From Thalassotalea marina (GTDB lineage Bacteria > Pseudomonadota > Gammaproteobacteria > Enterobacterales > Alteromonadaceae): a stretch of DNA of 64,000 nt. The position numbers and the translations under genes were made by a program. The stretch spans positions 372,001 through 436,000 of the forward strand of contig NZ_BNCK01000001.1 of the NCBI RefSeq assembly GCF_014656435.1, read 5' to 3'. Of this stretch, positions 20,226 to 29,755 are shown piece by piece. The notes under the pieces are model-generated. The model was not told where the DNA came from, ran no database searches, and saw nothing but the letters and a program-made list of their open reading frames with translations. Each line of letters starts with the position of its first letter. Within the stretch, counting starts at the first letter, position 1.

Positions 20226-21932
20226 TTAGGCCTTTGTTACCCTGTTTATCTCTTCAAGGCTTGTTACGCCATTCATCGCTTTAATCAAGCCTGATTGCCT
20301 TAAGTTATTAAAACCCTCTTTTTGGCATTGTGCCGCGATATCGAGGGAATTTCCCCCCTCCATAATAATAGCAGCAATACGCTCGTTAATTTGAATAACT
20401 TCGTAAATGCCCACACGCCCTTTGTAACCACCAGTGCATTGGTCACATCCGACAGGTTTAAATAGTTTAAATTGCCCTATTTTTTCCGCAGGGAAGCCTT
20501 GATTTATTAGTTCTTGTTGAGGGACGTTATCTTCTGTTTTGCATTGTGCACATAGGCGCCTTGCTAAGCGCTGGGCAATAATTATAGTTACTGAGCTGGC
20601 GACGTTATAGGAAGGAACTCCCATATTTAATAAACGTGTTAGTGTTTCTGAGGCCGAGTTAGTATGTAGTGTTGAAAGTACTAAGTGACCCGTCTGTGCC
20701 GCTTTAATAGCTATCTCCGCCGTTTCTAAATCCCGTATCTCACCCACCATTACAATGTCAGGGTCTTGACGTAAAAAAGACCTTAAAGCACTTGGAAAGG
20801 TTAGACCGGCTTTAGTGTTAATTTGTACCTGATTGATACCTTCTAAGTTAATCTCTACAGGGTCTTCAGCGGTAGAAATATTTCGTTCAGGGGTATTTAA
20901 AATATTTAAACCTGTGTACAAGGAAACGGTTTTACCCGAGCCTGTTGGTCCTGTGACCAAGATCATGCCTTGAGGTTGCGCCAACGCGTCCATGTAGATT
21001 TTTTTCTGCGCAGCTTCATAACCTAACATGTCAATACCTAGCATGGCACTGGAGGAATCCAGTATACGCATTACAATTTTTTCGCCCCACATGGTCGGCA
21101 GGGTAGAGACACGAAAATCTATCGATTTACGTTTCGATAAAGCGAGTTTTATTCGACCATCTTGTGGAATACGCCTTTCTGCAATGTCCAATTTTGACAT
21201 GACTTTAAGGCGCGCAGCCATACGAGATGAAAGTGCAATAGGAGGCTTGGCGACTTCTGTTAAAATGCCGTCAATACGAAAGCGGATTCGATAAGCTTTT
21301 TCATATGGTTCAAAGTGTAAATCAGACGCGCCTTTTTTAATGGCGTCTAGTAATATTTTATTAATATAAACAACAATAGGCGCATCTTCTTTATCACCTG
21401 ATACGGCATCGTCATCGTCAGCTCGATCTTCTTGTACATCAATGCCAGAAAGCTCTTCAGTGTCTATATCTGAAATATCAAGTGCGCCGCTTTCTTCTTC
21501 CAAAACCTTTTCAATACAATCATGCAAAGCTTTTTCGTTGGCAAGTACTAACTCGGTGGTATAACCCGTATTAAACTGAATTTCTTCTAATGCGTCATGG
21601 TTTGTTGGATCTGACATTGCGACGTACAATACTTTGCCGCGTAAAAATAAGGGTAAAGCGTTATGTTTGCGGATCAGTTTTTCATTTCGAATGCCATCGG
21701 GAACAAGGCTTGTATCAAACTGGGTTAAATCTATAAGTGGGTAGCCAAAACTTTTAGATAAGATATTGGCAATATTTTGTGCATTATAGTTTTTATCTTC
21801 AACAAGATAGCGAATAAAAGGTTTTTTTTGCTGGATAAACTCTGCACTGATTTTATCCACCAATTCTACAGGGACAAGATCATGTTTTGATAGTGCCGAT
21901 AGCACACTTGATTGCTGATGCAGTCCTTTCAT
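20226..21932 (-). CDS. pilB: type IV pilus extension ATPase
   Basis: PilB is the hexameric ATPase that powers pilus assembly from the cytoplasm. The 568-residue protein has the N-terminal MshEN/T2SSE domain, then the ATPase core with Walker A GPTGSGKT at about residues 328-335, the Asp and His boxes ([30 protein letters not shown]) and a CxxC pair set (CAQC, CDQC) for zinc. An acidic linker with several Asp residues lies near 150-185. It is transcribed downstream of the two pilins and upstream of pilC. Confidence 0.95.
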   Translation of the reverse strand: MKGLHQQSSVLSALSKHDLVPVELVDKISAEFIQQKKPFIRYLVEDKNYNAQNIANILSKSFGYPLIDLTQFDTSLVPDGIRNEKLIRKHNALPLFLRGKVLYVAMSDPTNHDALEEIQFNTGYTTELVLANEKALHDCIEKVLEEESGALDISDIDTEELSGIDVQEDRADDDDAVSGDKEDAPIVVYINKILLDAIKKGASDLHFEPYEKAYRIRFRIDGILTEVAKPPIALSSRMAARLKVMSKLDIAERRIPQDGRIKLALSKRKSIDFRVSTLPTMWGEKIVMRILDSSSAMLGIDMLGYEAAQKKIYMDALAQPQGMILVTGPTGSGKTVSLYTGLNILNTPERNISTAEDPVEINLEGINQVQINTKAGLTFPSALRSFLRQDPDIVMVGEIRDLETAEIAIKAAQTGHLVLSTLHTNSASETLTRLLNMGVPSYNVASSVTIIIAQRLARRLCAQCKTEDNVPQQELINQGFPAEKIGQFKLFKPVGCDQCTGGYKGRVGIYEVIQINERIAAIIMEGGNSLDIAAQCQKEGFNNLRQSGLIKAMNGVTSLEEINRVTKA

Positions 21933-22070
21933 AACACCTTGGATATATTATATTTATGCTGCTAATAAAACAGTGTAACGCATTTTTGTAATGAAACACA
22001 AAATATGAAAAGCTCATTCATATAAAATATTTGCTGTCAGTAAACAACCAAAACGTTTATTGCTCTAGTG

Positions 22071-22472
22071 TTAACAGTAGCCTAGTGTTTTACAAGTGCC
22101 GCCTTCTGTCCAACCTAAAGGAAAAGTAACTCCGCTAGGGGTGAGCGTATACGTAACATCTTCTAAAGTTCCACCAGCAGCAGTCACTGTAATCACTCCA
22201 TCAACGATTGTGATCGACTTTATTCGTCCATATGCAGGATCTGGATTTGGTATACCAAGTTGGCCAGCATCTAGGTCGGTTAAAGCTCCTGGGTTCTTTG
22301 TTGCAATAGCAGTAGAAATGGCAGATTTGTATTTAGATACAGACAAGATGACTTCAGAAAATGCTGCCCTGTCGGTGTACAGTCTGTATGCAGGAAGTGC
22401 TACAGCAGCTAGAATTCCAATAATGGCAACTACCATCATTAATTCAATTAAAGTAAAGCCGTTTTTTTTCAT
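22071..22472 (-). CDS. type IV pilin (second of tandem pair)
   Basis: The 133-residue protein has a very short leader MKKNG followed by [24 protein letters not shown], the type IVa prepilin signature with the conserved Glu5. Two cysteines near the C terminus (CKTLGYC) can form the pilin disulphide loop. It resembles its neighbour through most of its length (for example [16 protein letters not shown]), so it arose by tandem duplication and diverged. The start lies only about ten bases past the terminator of the first pilin and lacks an obvious ribosome-binding site, which suggests weak or read-through expression. It could be a minor pilin or an alternative major pilin. Confidence 0.9.
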   Translation of the reverse strand: MKKNGFTLIELMMVVAIIGILAAVALPAYRLYTDRAAFSEVILSVSKYKSAISTAIATKNPGALTDLDAGQLGIPNPDPAYGRIKSITIVDGVITVTAAGGTLEDVTYTLTPSGVTFPLGWTEGGTCKTLGYC

Positions 22473-22473
22473 A

Positions 22474-22501
22474 ATTAAAAAAGGGAGCGTTTAGCTCCCT
22501 T
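22474..22501 (-). terminator. intrinsic terminator between the two pilin genes
   Basis: AAGGGAGC (22481-22488) and GCTCCCTT (22494-22501) form an 8-bp stem with a 5-base loop. Read on the minus strand it ends in a T run just before the second pilin ATG at 22472. It should end most transcripts of the first pilin. Confidence 0.88.
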
Positions 22502-22510
22502 CTCAAACAA

Positions 22511-22954
22511 TTAACAAAGACCGTTAGTTAAACAAGTACCACCCTCAGTCCAAGTCACTGGAGGAGTAACACCACCTGCTGTCAGAGTATAAGTAACACC
22601 TGCTAGATTAGAACCATCGTTCGCCCAAGTTACAGTGATAACACCGTCTGCTACACCAACACCATGTACAGCTGCTGTTTGAGCTATTGCAGCTGGAATA
22701 CCTAAAGCACCTGCATCTAAGTCAGTTAAAGCACCCGGGTTTTTTGTTTGAATCGCTAGTTCAACTGCTGCCTTGTAAGGTGTAGCTGCTAGCACTGCTT
22801 CCGAAAACGCTGCGCGGTCAGAATAGTTTTGGTAAGCAGGTAAGGCTACTGCTGCCAAAATACCGATAATCGCCACAACGATCATTAATTCAATTAGAGT
22901 AAAACCTTTTTGGCCTTGTTTCGCCGTTAACATGTTATGAAGTGTCTTTTTCAT
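22511..22954 (-). CDS. pilA: type IV pilin, probable major subunit
   Basis: The protein carries the prepilin cleavage site [25 protein letters not shown] and a C-terminal two-cysteine loop (CLTNGLC). From ATG 22954 it is 147 residues with a 17-residue leader; the internal ATG at 22933 would give a 10-residue leader, nearer the family norm, and the frame is open to 22996. No start has a clear ribosome-binding site, so the N terminus is uncertain. It lies first in the pilA-pilA2-pilBCD set, with 257 upstream bases that should hold its promoter, and is followed directly by a terminator, as expected of a highly expressed pilin. Confidence 0.92.
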   Translation of the reverse strand: MKKTLHNMLTAKQGQKGFTLIELMIVVAIIGILAAVALPAYQNYSDRAAFSEAVLAATPYKAAVELAIQTKNPGALTDLDAGALGIPAAIAQTAAVHGVGVADGVITVTWANDGSNLAGVTYTLTAGGVTPPVTWTEGGTCLTNGLC

Positions 22955-23171
22955 AATTCGTAAATCCATACTAGTTATTAAGGGGGCTAAGTTCATACTG
23001 CGACAAAATTTCGAAAATGTAAAATATTGTGACGCTTTTTTTTGAAATTTTTTTAAGTTTTAACGTTTTATTAGGAATTGTGTTTATTTTTTAACACATA
23101 TTTAACTGAGAAAGCCGAAAGCTAAAGGGAAAAAATGGGGGGCTAAATTTTAATGGGTTAGATTAAAGGTG

Positions 23172-23198
23172 TTGTGGCATGGCTAAAACATGCCACAA
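23172..23198 (-). terminator. hairpin downstream of nadC
   Basis: TTGTGGCATG (23172-23181) and CATGCCACAA (23189-23198) form a perfect 10-bp stem with a 7-base loop just past the nadC stop. The T tract on the minus strand is poor, so it may be a weak terminator or a 3'-end stabilising hairpin. Confidence 0.6.
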
Positions 23199-23211
23199 GA
23201 AAGGATATTAA

Positions 23212-24123
23212 TTAAACAAAGCGCATTGACAAATCGACAGCGTGCAAATGTTTAGTAATAGCACCAACGGAAATGTAATCGACACCCGCCTTGGTGTATT
23301 GGCGAATTTTATCAAGAGTCATATTACCAGACACTTCAAGCTTTGTTTTGCCACCTGAAATATCTTTAGTAAGCGTTACCGCTTGTTCAATCATTTCTGG
23401 TGTGAAGTTATCAAGCATAATAATGTCAGAGCCAGCGTTTAACGCTTCGGTTAATTCTTCTATCGACTCAACTTCTACTTCCACAGTTTTATTTGCGTGG
23501 TTTACTCTAGCTGTTTCAATCGCTTTTGTTATGCCGCCACAAGCAGCGATATGGTTTTCTTTAATTAAGAAAGCATCATATAAACCAATACGGTGATTGA
23601 CACCGCCTCCACACGTTACTGCATATTTTTGTGCTAAACGCATGCCTGGAATGGTTTTTCTGGTATCAAGGAGCTTAGTATTGGTATCTTTAAGATGTTC
23701 AACATACGTTGAGGTAACGGTTGCAGTAGCCGAAAGCGTTTGTAGAAAGTTTAACGCCGTACGCTCGCCAGTTAAGATTAATCGGGCATTACCTGATACT
23801 TCAAATAAACTGGTGTTCGCTTTGACAGCTTGTCCATCATTAACAAACCAAGTAATTGTAGTCGCTTGATCTCCAGTAAACCCGTAGATTTTATCAAGCT
23901 GGTGGAAAACTTGATTTACCCATTCAACGCCACAAACAATACAAGGGTCTCTACTAATAACATTAGCAACAGCAACATTATTACTAGGAATTAGCTCAGC
24001 GGTAATATCTTGAGCCTGCACAAGTTGCTCAGATGTTTCAACACCAAGATCTTCACAAAGTGCACGAGTTACCGAGTTGCAAATATTGTTTTTGAATAAA
24101 GGGGAGTTATTATAATCAACCAC
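23212..24123 (-). CDS. nadC: nicotinate-nucleotide diphosphorylase (carboxylating)
   Basis: NadC converts quinolinate and PRPP to nicotinate mononucleotide in de novo NAD synthesis. The 303-residue protein has the NFLQTLSATAT segment, LLDTRKTIPGMRLAQKYAV, GGGVNHRIGLYDAFLIKENH and the C-terminal DYISVGAITKH, all canonical. The start is a GTG at 24123, two bases after the stop of the upstream protease gene, which implies co-transcription. nadC beside ampD and pilA is common in gammaproteobacteria. Confidence 0.96.
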   Translation of the reverse strand: MVDYNNSPLFKNNICNSVTRALCEDLGVETSEQLVQAQDITAELIPSNNVAVANVISRDPCIVCGVEWVNQVFHQLDKIYGFTGDQATTITWFVNDGQAVKANTSLFEVSGNARLILTGERTALNFLQTLSATATVTSTYVEHLKDTNTKLLDTRKTIPGMRLAQKYAVTCGGGVNHRIGLYDAFLIKENHIAACGGITKAIETARVNHANKTVEVEVESIEELTEALNAGSDIIMLDNFTPEMIEQAVTLTKDISGGKTKLEVSGNMTLDKIRQYTKAGVDYISVGAITKHLHAVDLSMRFV

Positions 24124-24125
24124 AG

Positions 24126-24647
24126 TTATCTTTCTCTTAATATCAGTCGTTTTCCAGATTGGGTAAATTCTACCTTTTTCAGGGCACTCATGCCCAATAG
24201 AATTTCATTTGTTTTCATGCCTGGGTTTATACTGGCGTCAATATTATTTAAAAATAAATTGCCTATGCTAAGTTCATCAAGCGTCGTTTTAAATACTCTC
24301 ACATTACCATTGGCCGTTTGTGCGATATGGCTACCATAAGATGTTAACGACAATTGCTCTGCAATATGGGCAGGAATAGATACATTGGTTGCGCCAGTAT
24401 CTAATAAAAATACAACAGTTTGTCCGTTAATAGTGCCGCGTGTTACATAATGCCCTTGGCGGTTTTGCTCTAACACTACTTCGGCTTTACCCGTATTAGA
24501 TAAAGTAAACTCTGGACTTTGATTTGGGTTCCATTGTTTATCTAAAATATCTTGAAAAAAGAAAACTAATAAACCTAAGGCAGAGCACCAAGCAAGCCAA
24601 ACAAAGTATTTTCCCATTTTTAAATCTGGTGGTTGTTGATCACTCAA
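24126..24647 (-). CDS. retropepsin-like membrane aspartic protease (clan AA)
   Basis: The 173-residue protein has an N-terminal membrane helix (about residues 13-30) and a single retropepsin-type domain with the catalytic LLDTGATNVSIP motif at about residues 80-91. This architecture matches the TIGR02281-type aspartic proteases found beside nadC or ampD in marine gammaproteobacteria. Such proteins should work as homodimers on the periplasmic side; the substrate is unknown. The listed start is a TTG with a distant GGGAG; an ATG at 24617 would shorten the cytoplasmic tail by ten residues. Confidence 0.82.
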   Translation of the reverse strand: MSDQQPPDLKMGKYFVWLAWCSALGLLVFFFQDILDKQWNPNQSPEFTLSNTGKAEVVLEQNRQGHYVTRGTINGQTVVFLLDTGATNVSIPAHIAEQLSLTSYGSHIAQTANGNVRVFKTTLDELSIGNLFLNNIDASINPGMKTNEILLGMSALKKVEFTQSGKRLILRER

Positions 24648-24712
24648 AGCTTTAAATCACTCCCAAGCGGCATTATGATTGTTAAATATTCTTAACTCTT
24701 GGCAACTATTGT

Positions 24713-25294
24713 ATGTCTACTACCCAAGATTTCCCACCCTTAAATACAAACCTGATAATTGACGGCTGGTTTGTTGGTGCAAAGAAAATTCCCTCACCGC
24801 ATTTTGATCAGCGTGAGCATTGTTCAAGTCGTAACGTTAGTTTGTTAGTAGTACACAATATTTCACTTCCACCCAAAGAGTTTGGTGGGCCTTATATTAC
24901 CGATCTGTTTTTAGGGCGTCTTGATCCCAATGTTCACCCTGTGTTTGAAGAGATATATCAGTTGCGGGTTTCTGCACATTGCTTAATTCGCAGGAACGGT
25001 GAGATTATTCAATATGTATCATTTAATGATAGAGCTTGGCATGCAGGCGTTTCAAATTACCTAGGCCAAAGTAAATGTAATGACTTTTCCATTGGTATTG
25101 AGCTGGAAGGAGCAGATGATATTCCTTATACTGACGAGCAATACCAGCAGCTTAGTGTGCTGACACTTGCAATAAAAGTTCAATATCCAGAAATTGCTGA
25201 TAATATTGTTGGGCATTGTGATATTGCGCCAGAACGTAAAACAGACCCAGGTAAGGCATTCGACTGGGTTAGGTTTAAAAAGCTAATTGCTTAA
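24713..25294 (+). CDS. ampD: 1,6-anhydro-N-acetylmuramyl-L-alanine amidase
   Basis: AmpD removes the peptide from anhydromuropeptides in the cytoplasm during cell-wall recycling and, in many species, keeps AmpR-controlled beta-lactamase quiet. The 193-residue protein contains the amidase-2 fold with the zinc His in LLVVHNISLPP, the FIGRLDP-like segment, FSIGIELEG, and GHCDIAPERKTDPG, which holds the second zinc ligand and catalytic Lys and Asp region. It has no signal peptide, as expected. ampE follows 22 bases later. Confidence 0.95.
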   Translation: MSTTQDFPPLNTNLIIDGWFVGAKKIPSPHFDQREHCSSRNVSLLVVHNISLPPKEFGGPYITDLFLGRLDPNVHPVFEEIYQLRVSAHCLIRRNGEIIQYVSFNDRAWHAGVSNYLGQSKCNDFSIGIELEGADDIPYTDEQYQQLSVLTLAIKVQYPEIADNIVGHCDIAPERKTDPGKAFDWVRFKKLIA

Positions 25295-25316
25295 AATGAT
25301 AATAATGGAATAAAAA

Positions 25317-26234
25317 ATGAGCTTAATCAGTTTGTTAATTGCTTTAGCAGCAGAAAGGTACCTTTCATCTTCTGCGTGGCAATTTAGTGTTTACTATCAG
25401 CGTTATTTACGGTTATTTAAAAAACTGGATATTTTAGGTTCTCCTTCTAAATCAACCATCACTAACCTGATATTTTTACTTGTTCCCGTTATTGTTTGTT
25501 ATGCTGTTTTAGCCATTGTTGAAGACGGTCTACTGCATTTAATTGTTTCAACTTTAGTGCTTATCGCTTGTTTTGGTTGTTTTAAAACTAGAGATACCTA
25601 TAAACAATATTTAATGGCGGCATTTCGTGGAGAAGCCACAACCTGTTCTTTGTATCACAAACAGCTGATGCAAGATAAAAACTTACCAGATATGGGCTTT
25701 GGTCAAACTTTAGTGTGGTTAAACTATCGGTATTTTATCGCCATTATGCTGTTTTTTGTGTTGTTTGGTGCACCAGGCGCGTTGTTTTATCGTTTATTAA
25801 CTAAATTAAATGAATCTCCGCTATGCCAGTTAGAACATGAAGAATATTTACTTAAAGCTAATTTAGACGATGCTCAAAAAGCTGAGCAATACCAAGAGTG
25901 CAAGCCTTGTGATGATAGCAACAACGAAGTGCTGCGATTAAACCAGCGATTATTGTTTATCATTGATTGGGTGCCGGTGCGAATTGTTGCTTTTGGTTAT
26001 ATGTTAGTCGGGCATTTTTCGCGAGCCTTCCCTGTTTGGTTAGAAAACTTATTTGCCACAGAAAAACAAGCACATTATGTATTAATTGATGTGGCACAGA
26101 AATCGGAAGACTTTATGGTGGATCAAGATGACTGTACAGCAGAGCCTTGTTTATTGGTGAGGTTAGCAAAACGTACTTTATTGTTATGTTTGGCCACGGT
26201 ATCAATGCTGATCATAACCGGCGTGGTAAACTAA
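25317..26234 (+). CDS. ampE: inner-membrane protein AmpE, beta-lactamase regulator family
   Basis: The 305-residue protein begins MSLISLLIALAAERYL, the typical AmpE start, and has about four to five membrane segments with the central motif GFGQTLVWLNYRYFIAIMLFF and GAPGALFYRLL. AmpE is encoded with AmpD in most gammaproteobacteria and is thought to act as a sensory or transport-like membrane protein in beta-lactamase regulation; its exact activity is unclear. No ampC or ampR is present in this window. Confidence 0.93.
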   Translation: MSLISLLIALAAERYLSSSAWQFSVYYQRYLRLFKKLDILGSPSKSTITNLIFLLVPVIVCYAVLAIVEDGLLHLIVSTLVLIACFGCFKTRDTYKQYLMAAFRGEATTCSLYHKQLMQDKNLPDMGFGQTLVWLNYRYFIAIMLFFVLFGAPGALFYRLLTKLNESPLCQLEHEEYLLKANLDDAQKAEQYQECKPCDDSNNEVLRLNQRLLFIIDWVPVRIVAFGYMLVGHFSRAFPVWLENLFATEKQAHYVLIDVAQKSEDFMVDQDDCTAEPCLLVRLAKRTLLLCLATVSMLIITGVVN

Positions 26235-26242
26235 TCGAACAT

Positions 26243-26270
26243 GGGGAAACAATTATTGTTTCCCCTTTTT
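26243..26270 (+). terminator. intrinsic terminator after ampE
   Basis: GGGGAAACA (26243-26251) pairs with TGTTTCCCC (26257-26265), followed by five T. It acts in the + direction; the minus side lacks a T run. Confidence 0.88.
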
Positions 26271-26280
26271 GAAAGCGGAT

Positions 26281-28581
26281 TTAATTTATCTTTAATTTTT
26301 CTTTCTTATAGTTTGGGTCAGCTTTAATGGCTTCTGATGTAAACTTTACTTCTTTATATTCCTGTTTTGGCAAAAGTGATGCTTGATCAAAATAATGTGG
26401 AGAATCAACGTCATTAGATTGGCTATATAACAGCATAGTTTTAGCCTTAACACCGCTGTTGCTAAGTTCTGCTGCAAAAATAAAACCATCTCCTGAGTTT
26501 AGTGCGTAACCTTGCTGAGTTAACCCTGAGTAAGATACGTAGTCTTCGCCAGATACTTCTTCAACTCCCAGTACAGAAAAACTGCCGGTAATATCGCCAT
26601 AACCTCCAGCTGCCACTTGCTTGCTGTTTCCTTTAGATAGTGCCTGCAGCTCTTTTAATGGTGCATCTAAGGCAATACCCGCTTGTTGAACAACGAGAGT
26701 TGCATAAGCTAGTGCTTCTAGGTGCATAGTATTTGTAATTTCTGAAGAGTATAAGCCTCGAGGTGTGTGAATTGGGTCATCTTCAGAAAAGGGTATTTGC
26801 CAACAGCTCATTTCATTACAATCGTTTTCACTTAACGACTCATAAACACTAAACGCGTATTCTCTAAATAAATGTGTACCTACGCTGTCAATATTGGCGG
26901 TTTTATCCCAGTGATTTAATACGTCGCATGTTTTAGATATATCAACCGTTTGTTCGATGGGCGAAAAATATACCTCTGGATTGGCCAAACAAAGTGATAC
27001 CAAATCGTCGTTAACAAGCTCGGCCAAAAACAAACGGTGTTCAAACATCACTTGCTGTAAATCTGCCAAACTTACTCCGCCTCCAAGTTGTTTAAATTCC
27101 TCTAATAAATCTAAACTCAATCGGGTTCTTGTTGATTGTGCTCGTTCAACGTCTCCATATAGTGGAACATATTCAGTGATAGGATTGGCTAAATTTACCA
27201 ACCAAGCGGGTTCATTAGCATTTTGTACATATTCGCTGGAGTAGCGCTTTGGTATGTTTTCAAAAGGAACATAGTTAGTCCATTCAAAAACAGGGTTTGC
27301 ACCATCTAGCAACACGCCGTTGTGCTCATTTAACATCGGTGTGTTTTCAATAATATTCCATGCTTGTTCCGATAGGTGAGGTACGGCTGCTAAGTCGGCA
27401 TAAAAAGTTTGCCCTGATTTATCAGCCATCATGATGTTTTGTGAACCTGTTCGGTAACCTTGTTTATTTAATTTAACGGCATCTTCAATACTCTTGCTCT
27501 GCGCTAGTTTTAACCAGTAATCTGCTTGGTTAGTTCGCAAGCTTGGTGCATCTTTGGCGGCCAGCATGGTGCCATCATTGTTAAATAAAACGATAGGGCC
27601 GTAATGGCTGCGGTACAAAGTACGTTCAACTATTTCTGTGTTTCCGTTAGGTTGTAATACATGTATTTGGTAGGTGTTTGAAGTTAATGTCTTAAATTCA
27701 TCTCCGTATTGGTAAGTTAGCGGATCATTGTTTACTTGTGTTAGCAAATAAATTGAACCTGGGACGGAAGCCGTCCAGGTATGTGTCCAAGCAAAACTGT
27801 CATTAAAACCAAGAGCAGGTGTGACAAAACCAGGCAATATACCGCCGTAAACATTGAGCTTATTGGGGATAGTTAAATGTGCTTCATACCAAGCGTATTT
27901 GGCCGTATGGCTAAGGTGGGTATTTGACAATACCATGCCGCCTCCTGATTGCGTCATTTCCTTGCCAAGTGCCCAACCATTGCTACCTTTAAATTTTTCT
28001 GACCAAGTATCAGATTTGTTAAAGAGAGTTTCAGCAGACTGTGTTTGTGTAGGCGAGGCATTAGCTAACACCGAAAAATAGTTTTCAATAAATGGCCAGT
28101 AGTTTAAAGAAAGGCTGAGTTTATATACATCTAAGTGGTCTATTTGGTCGGCATAACTATTACATTCTTGGTAATAAGAGGGATTTTTAACTAGCCAGTC
28201 GTTATAACCTATGGCAAACCCTTTCATCAGATCTTGTACACTGGGATCTAAATTTTCAAATGTGGTGCTGGCAACTTCCTGCAATTTTAAGTGGTAATAG
28301 GCAAAGTCAGAATCTATGTTGCTTTGTTCATCACCCGCTCCAAGGTATTGTGCTCGCCTACTGTTAACCGTAATAAAACCGTCAGCGTAATTACATAACC
28401 TGTCTTTTGCTAAAACATAGCCTAAGCCTTTTCCCAAATCTTTGTAATTTTTTGCTGTGATATGTGGCACACCATAACTGGTCCATTCAATGGTAGTTGA
28501 GTGGTGTTTATCGCTGTTACAGCCAGATAAAACAATTGTCGCCGATAATGCCAAAAGCAATGTGGAGAGTGTTGGATTCAT
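26281..28581 (-). CDS. penicillin acylase family lipoprotein (possible acyl-homoserine lactone acylase)
   Basis: The 766-residue protein has a lipoprotein signal (LSGC at about residues 18-21) and the Ntn-hydrolase layout: an alpha-chain region with GVPHITAKNYKDLGKGLGYVLAKDRL, and the self-cleavage point before Ser200 in KGSNGWALG, where Ser becomes the N-terminal nucleophile. The family hydrolyses penicillins, cephalosporins or acyl-homoserine lactones; sequence alone does not decide which. The lipoprotein anchor implies a periplasmic or outer-membrane place. ATG 28581 has an AAGGAC ribosome-binding site. It converges with ampE and diverges from pdhR, and appears to be a single gene. Confidence 0.88.
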   Translation of the reverse strand: MNPTLSTLLLALSATIVLSGCNSDKHHSTTIEWTSYGVPHITAKNYKDLGKGLGYVLAKDRLCNYADGFITVNSRRAQYLGAGDEQSNIDSDFAYYHLKLQEVASTTFENLDPSVQDLMKGFAIGYNDWLVKNPSYYQECNSYADQIDHLDVYKLSLSLNYWPFIENYFSVLANASPTQTQSAETLFNKSDTWSEKFKGSNGWALGKEMTQSGGGMVLSNTHLSHTAKYAWYEAHLTIPNKLNVYGGILPGFVTPALGFNDSFAWTHTWTASVPGSIYLLTQVNNDPLTYQYGDEFKTLTSNTYQIHVLQPNGNTEIVERTLYRSHYGPIVLFNNDGTMLAAKDAPSLRTNQADYWLKLAQSKSIEDAVKLNKQGYRTGSQNIMMADKSGQTFYADLAAVPHLSEQAWNIIENTPMLNEHNGVLLDGANPVFEWTNYVPFENIPKRYSSEYVQNANEPAWLVNLANPITEYVPLYGDVERAQSTRTRLSLDLLEEFKQLGGGVSLADLQQVMFEHRLFLAELVNDDLVSLCLANPEVYFSPIEQTVDISKTCDVLNHWDKTANIDSVGTHLFREYAFSVYESLSENDCNEMSCWQIPFSEDDPIHTPRGLYSSEITNTMHLEALAYATLVVQQAGIALDAPLKELQALSKGNSKQVAAGGYGDITGSFSVLGVEEVSGEDYVSYSGLTQQGYALNSGDGFIFAAELSNSGVKAKTMLLYSQSNDVDSPHYFDQASLLPKQEYKEVKFTSEAIKADPNYKKEKLKIN

Positions 28582-28763
28582 TATTTAGTCCTTTATTTAA
28601 CGATTAAATCCTCAAAAGCGTAACTAAAATAGTGAGGGAATAAGTGAAGATAATTGTCATCAAATCGTCTAATGACTGTGCAAAATGTGTTTAACATTTG
28701 TAAGAACGCTTTGTTGTTTTTTTCGTCAGCTGAACTATGTTCTATTTACAAAAAACTTCTATT

Positions 28764-28791
28764 TTGTTATTTTTACACCAGTTTGTATATT
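28764..28791 (+). promoter_or_regulatory. candidate promoter of pdhR
   Basis: TTGTTA at 28764-28769 and TATATT at 28786-28791 are 16 bases apart. The second hexamer overlaps the start of the PdhR operator, so repressor binding would block polymerase. Confidence 0.55.
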
Positions 28792-28803
28792 GGTAATACC
28801 AAT
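28789..28803. promoter_or_regulatory. PdhR operator
   Basis: ATTGGTAATACCAAT is a perfect match to the known PdhR consensus ATTGGT-N3-ACCAAT. It lies about 70 bases before the pdhR ATG and overlaps a candidate -10 box, as expected for autoregulation of the pdhR-aceEF unit in response to pyruvate. Confidence 0.88.
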
Positions 28804-28873
28804 TTACCAAGGGTTTTTGGTGATAGGTTTTGCCTGTTGTTTTTCTGGTAAACCACTGAATTAAAGTGAGAAT

Positions 28874-29644
28874 ATGGTACTTTCAAATGTCAATAAGCCG
28901 GTAAAACAGCCCAAGCTTTCTGATGTAATTATGTCGCAATTAGAAGACATGATTTTAGAAGGTAGTTTAAAACCAGGGCAAAAATTGCCGCCAGAACGTG
29001 AGTTGGCAAAACAGTTTGATGTTTCTCGGCCATCACTGCGAGAAGCAATTCAAAAACTCGAAGCAAAAGGCTTAGTGAGTCGACGCCAAGGTGGTGGTAC
29101 CTTTGTTAGCGATCAAATACTAAAAGGTTTTTCTGATCCGCTTTTTGATTTGATGGCGCAAAGCAATGAATCACAGTTTGATTTGCTTGAGTTTCGCCAT
29201 GGTATTGAAGGCATGTCGGCATACTATGCCGCGATGCGAGGTACTGCTGCAGATTTTGAGCTGATCAAGAGTAAACATTTAGCCATTGGCAATGCACAAA
29301 TTGAGAATAACTATCGCCTTGAAGCTGAAGCAGTATTTGAGTTTTACTTGGCAATATGTTCAGCTTCACATAACGGTGTGATTTTGCATTTGGCGCGAAG
29401 TATGTCGGCGGTTGTCATTGACAATATTGAACAAAATTTAACAATTTTGGCACAGCGACCAGATATATTTGCCAAGATTGCCGAATATAGAACTAGGCTA
29501 ATGGATGCCATCATCAGTGGCCAGCCGCAAAAAGCTTGGGGGGCGAGTCATCGCCATCTAGCGTTTATTGAAGAAGTTTTACTGAATTTGACCGAAGAAC
29601 AAAGCCGAATGGAACGTTCAATGCGTCGAATGCAGAGAATATAA
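28874..29644 (+). CDS. pdhR: pyruvate dehydrogenase complex repressor, GntR/FadR family
   Basis: PdhR represses the pyruvate dehydrogenase genes and is released by pyruvate. The 256-residue protein has an N-terminal GntR winged helix (about residues 10-75, with LEGSLKPGQKLPPERELAKQF and RPSLREAIQKLEAKGLVSRRQGGGTFV) and a C-terminal all-helical FCD ligand domain. It lies directly upstream of aceE, and a perfect operator precedes it. The 111-base gap to aceE could carry another promoter, but no second perfect operator is visible there. Confidence 0.95.
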   Translation: MVLSNVNKPVKQPKLSDVIMSQLEDMILEGSLKPGQKLPPERELAKQFDVSRPSLREAIQKLEAKGLVSRRQGGGTFVSDQILKGFSDPLFDLMAQSNESQFDLLEFRHGIEGMSAYYAAMRGTAADFELIKSKHLAIGNAQIENNYRLEAEAVFEFYLAICSASHNGVILHLARSMSAVVIDNIEQNLTILAQRPDIFAKIAEYRTRLMDAIISGQPQKAWGASHRHLAFIEEVLLNLTEEQSRMERSMRRMQRI

Positions 29645-29755
29645 GCCGTCAGTTATTAGCGGCATTAGTTAGCAGATTAAAGAGAGTTAACTGATAGTTT
29701 TCTTTTATCTACAAATTTTACATTGATAAATAACAACCGGAGACTAAGTAATACT

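Noticed and set aside
22096-22494. 132-residue open frame antisense to the second pilin
   Set aside because: It mirrors the pilin gene and has no domain or translation signal; it is a shadow of a real gene.
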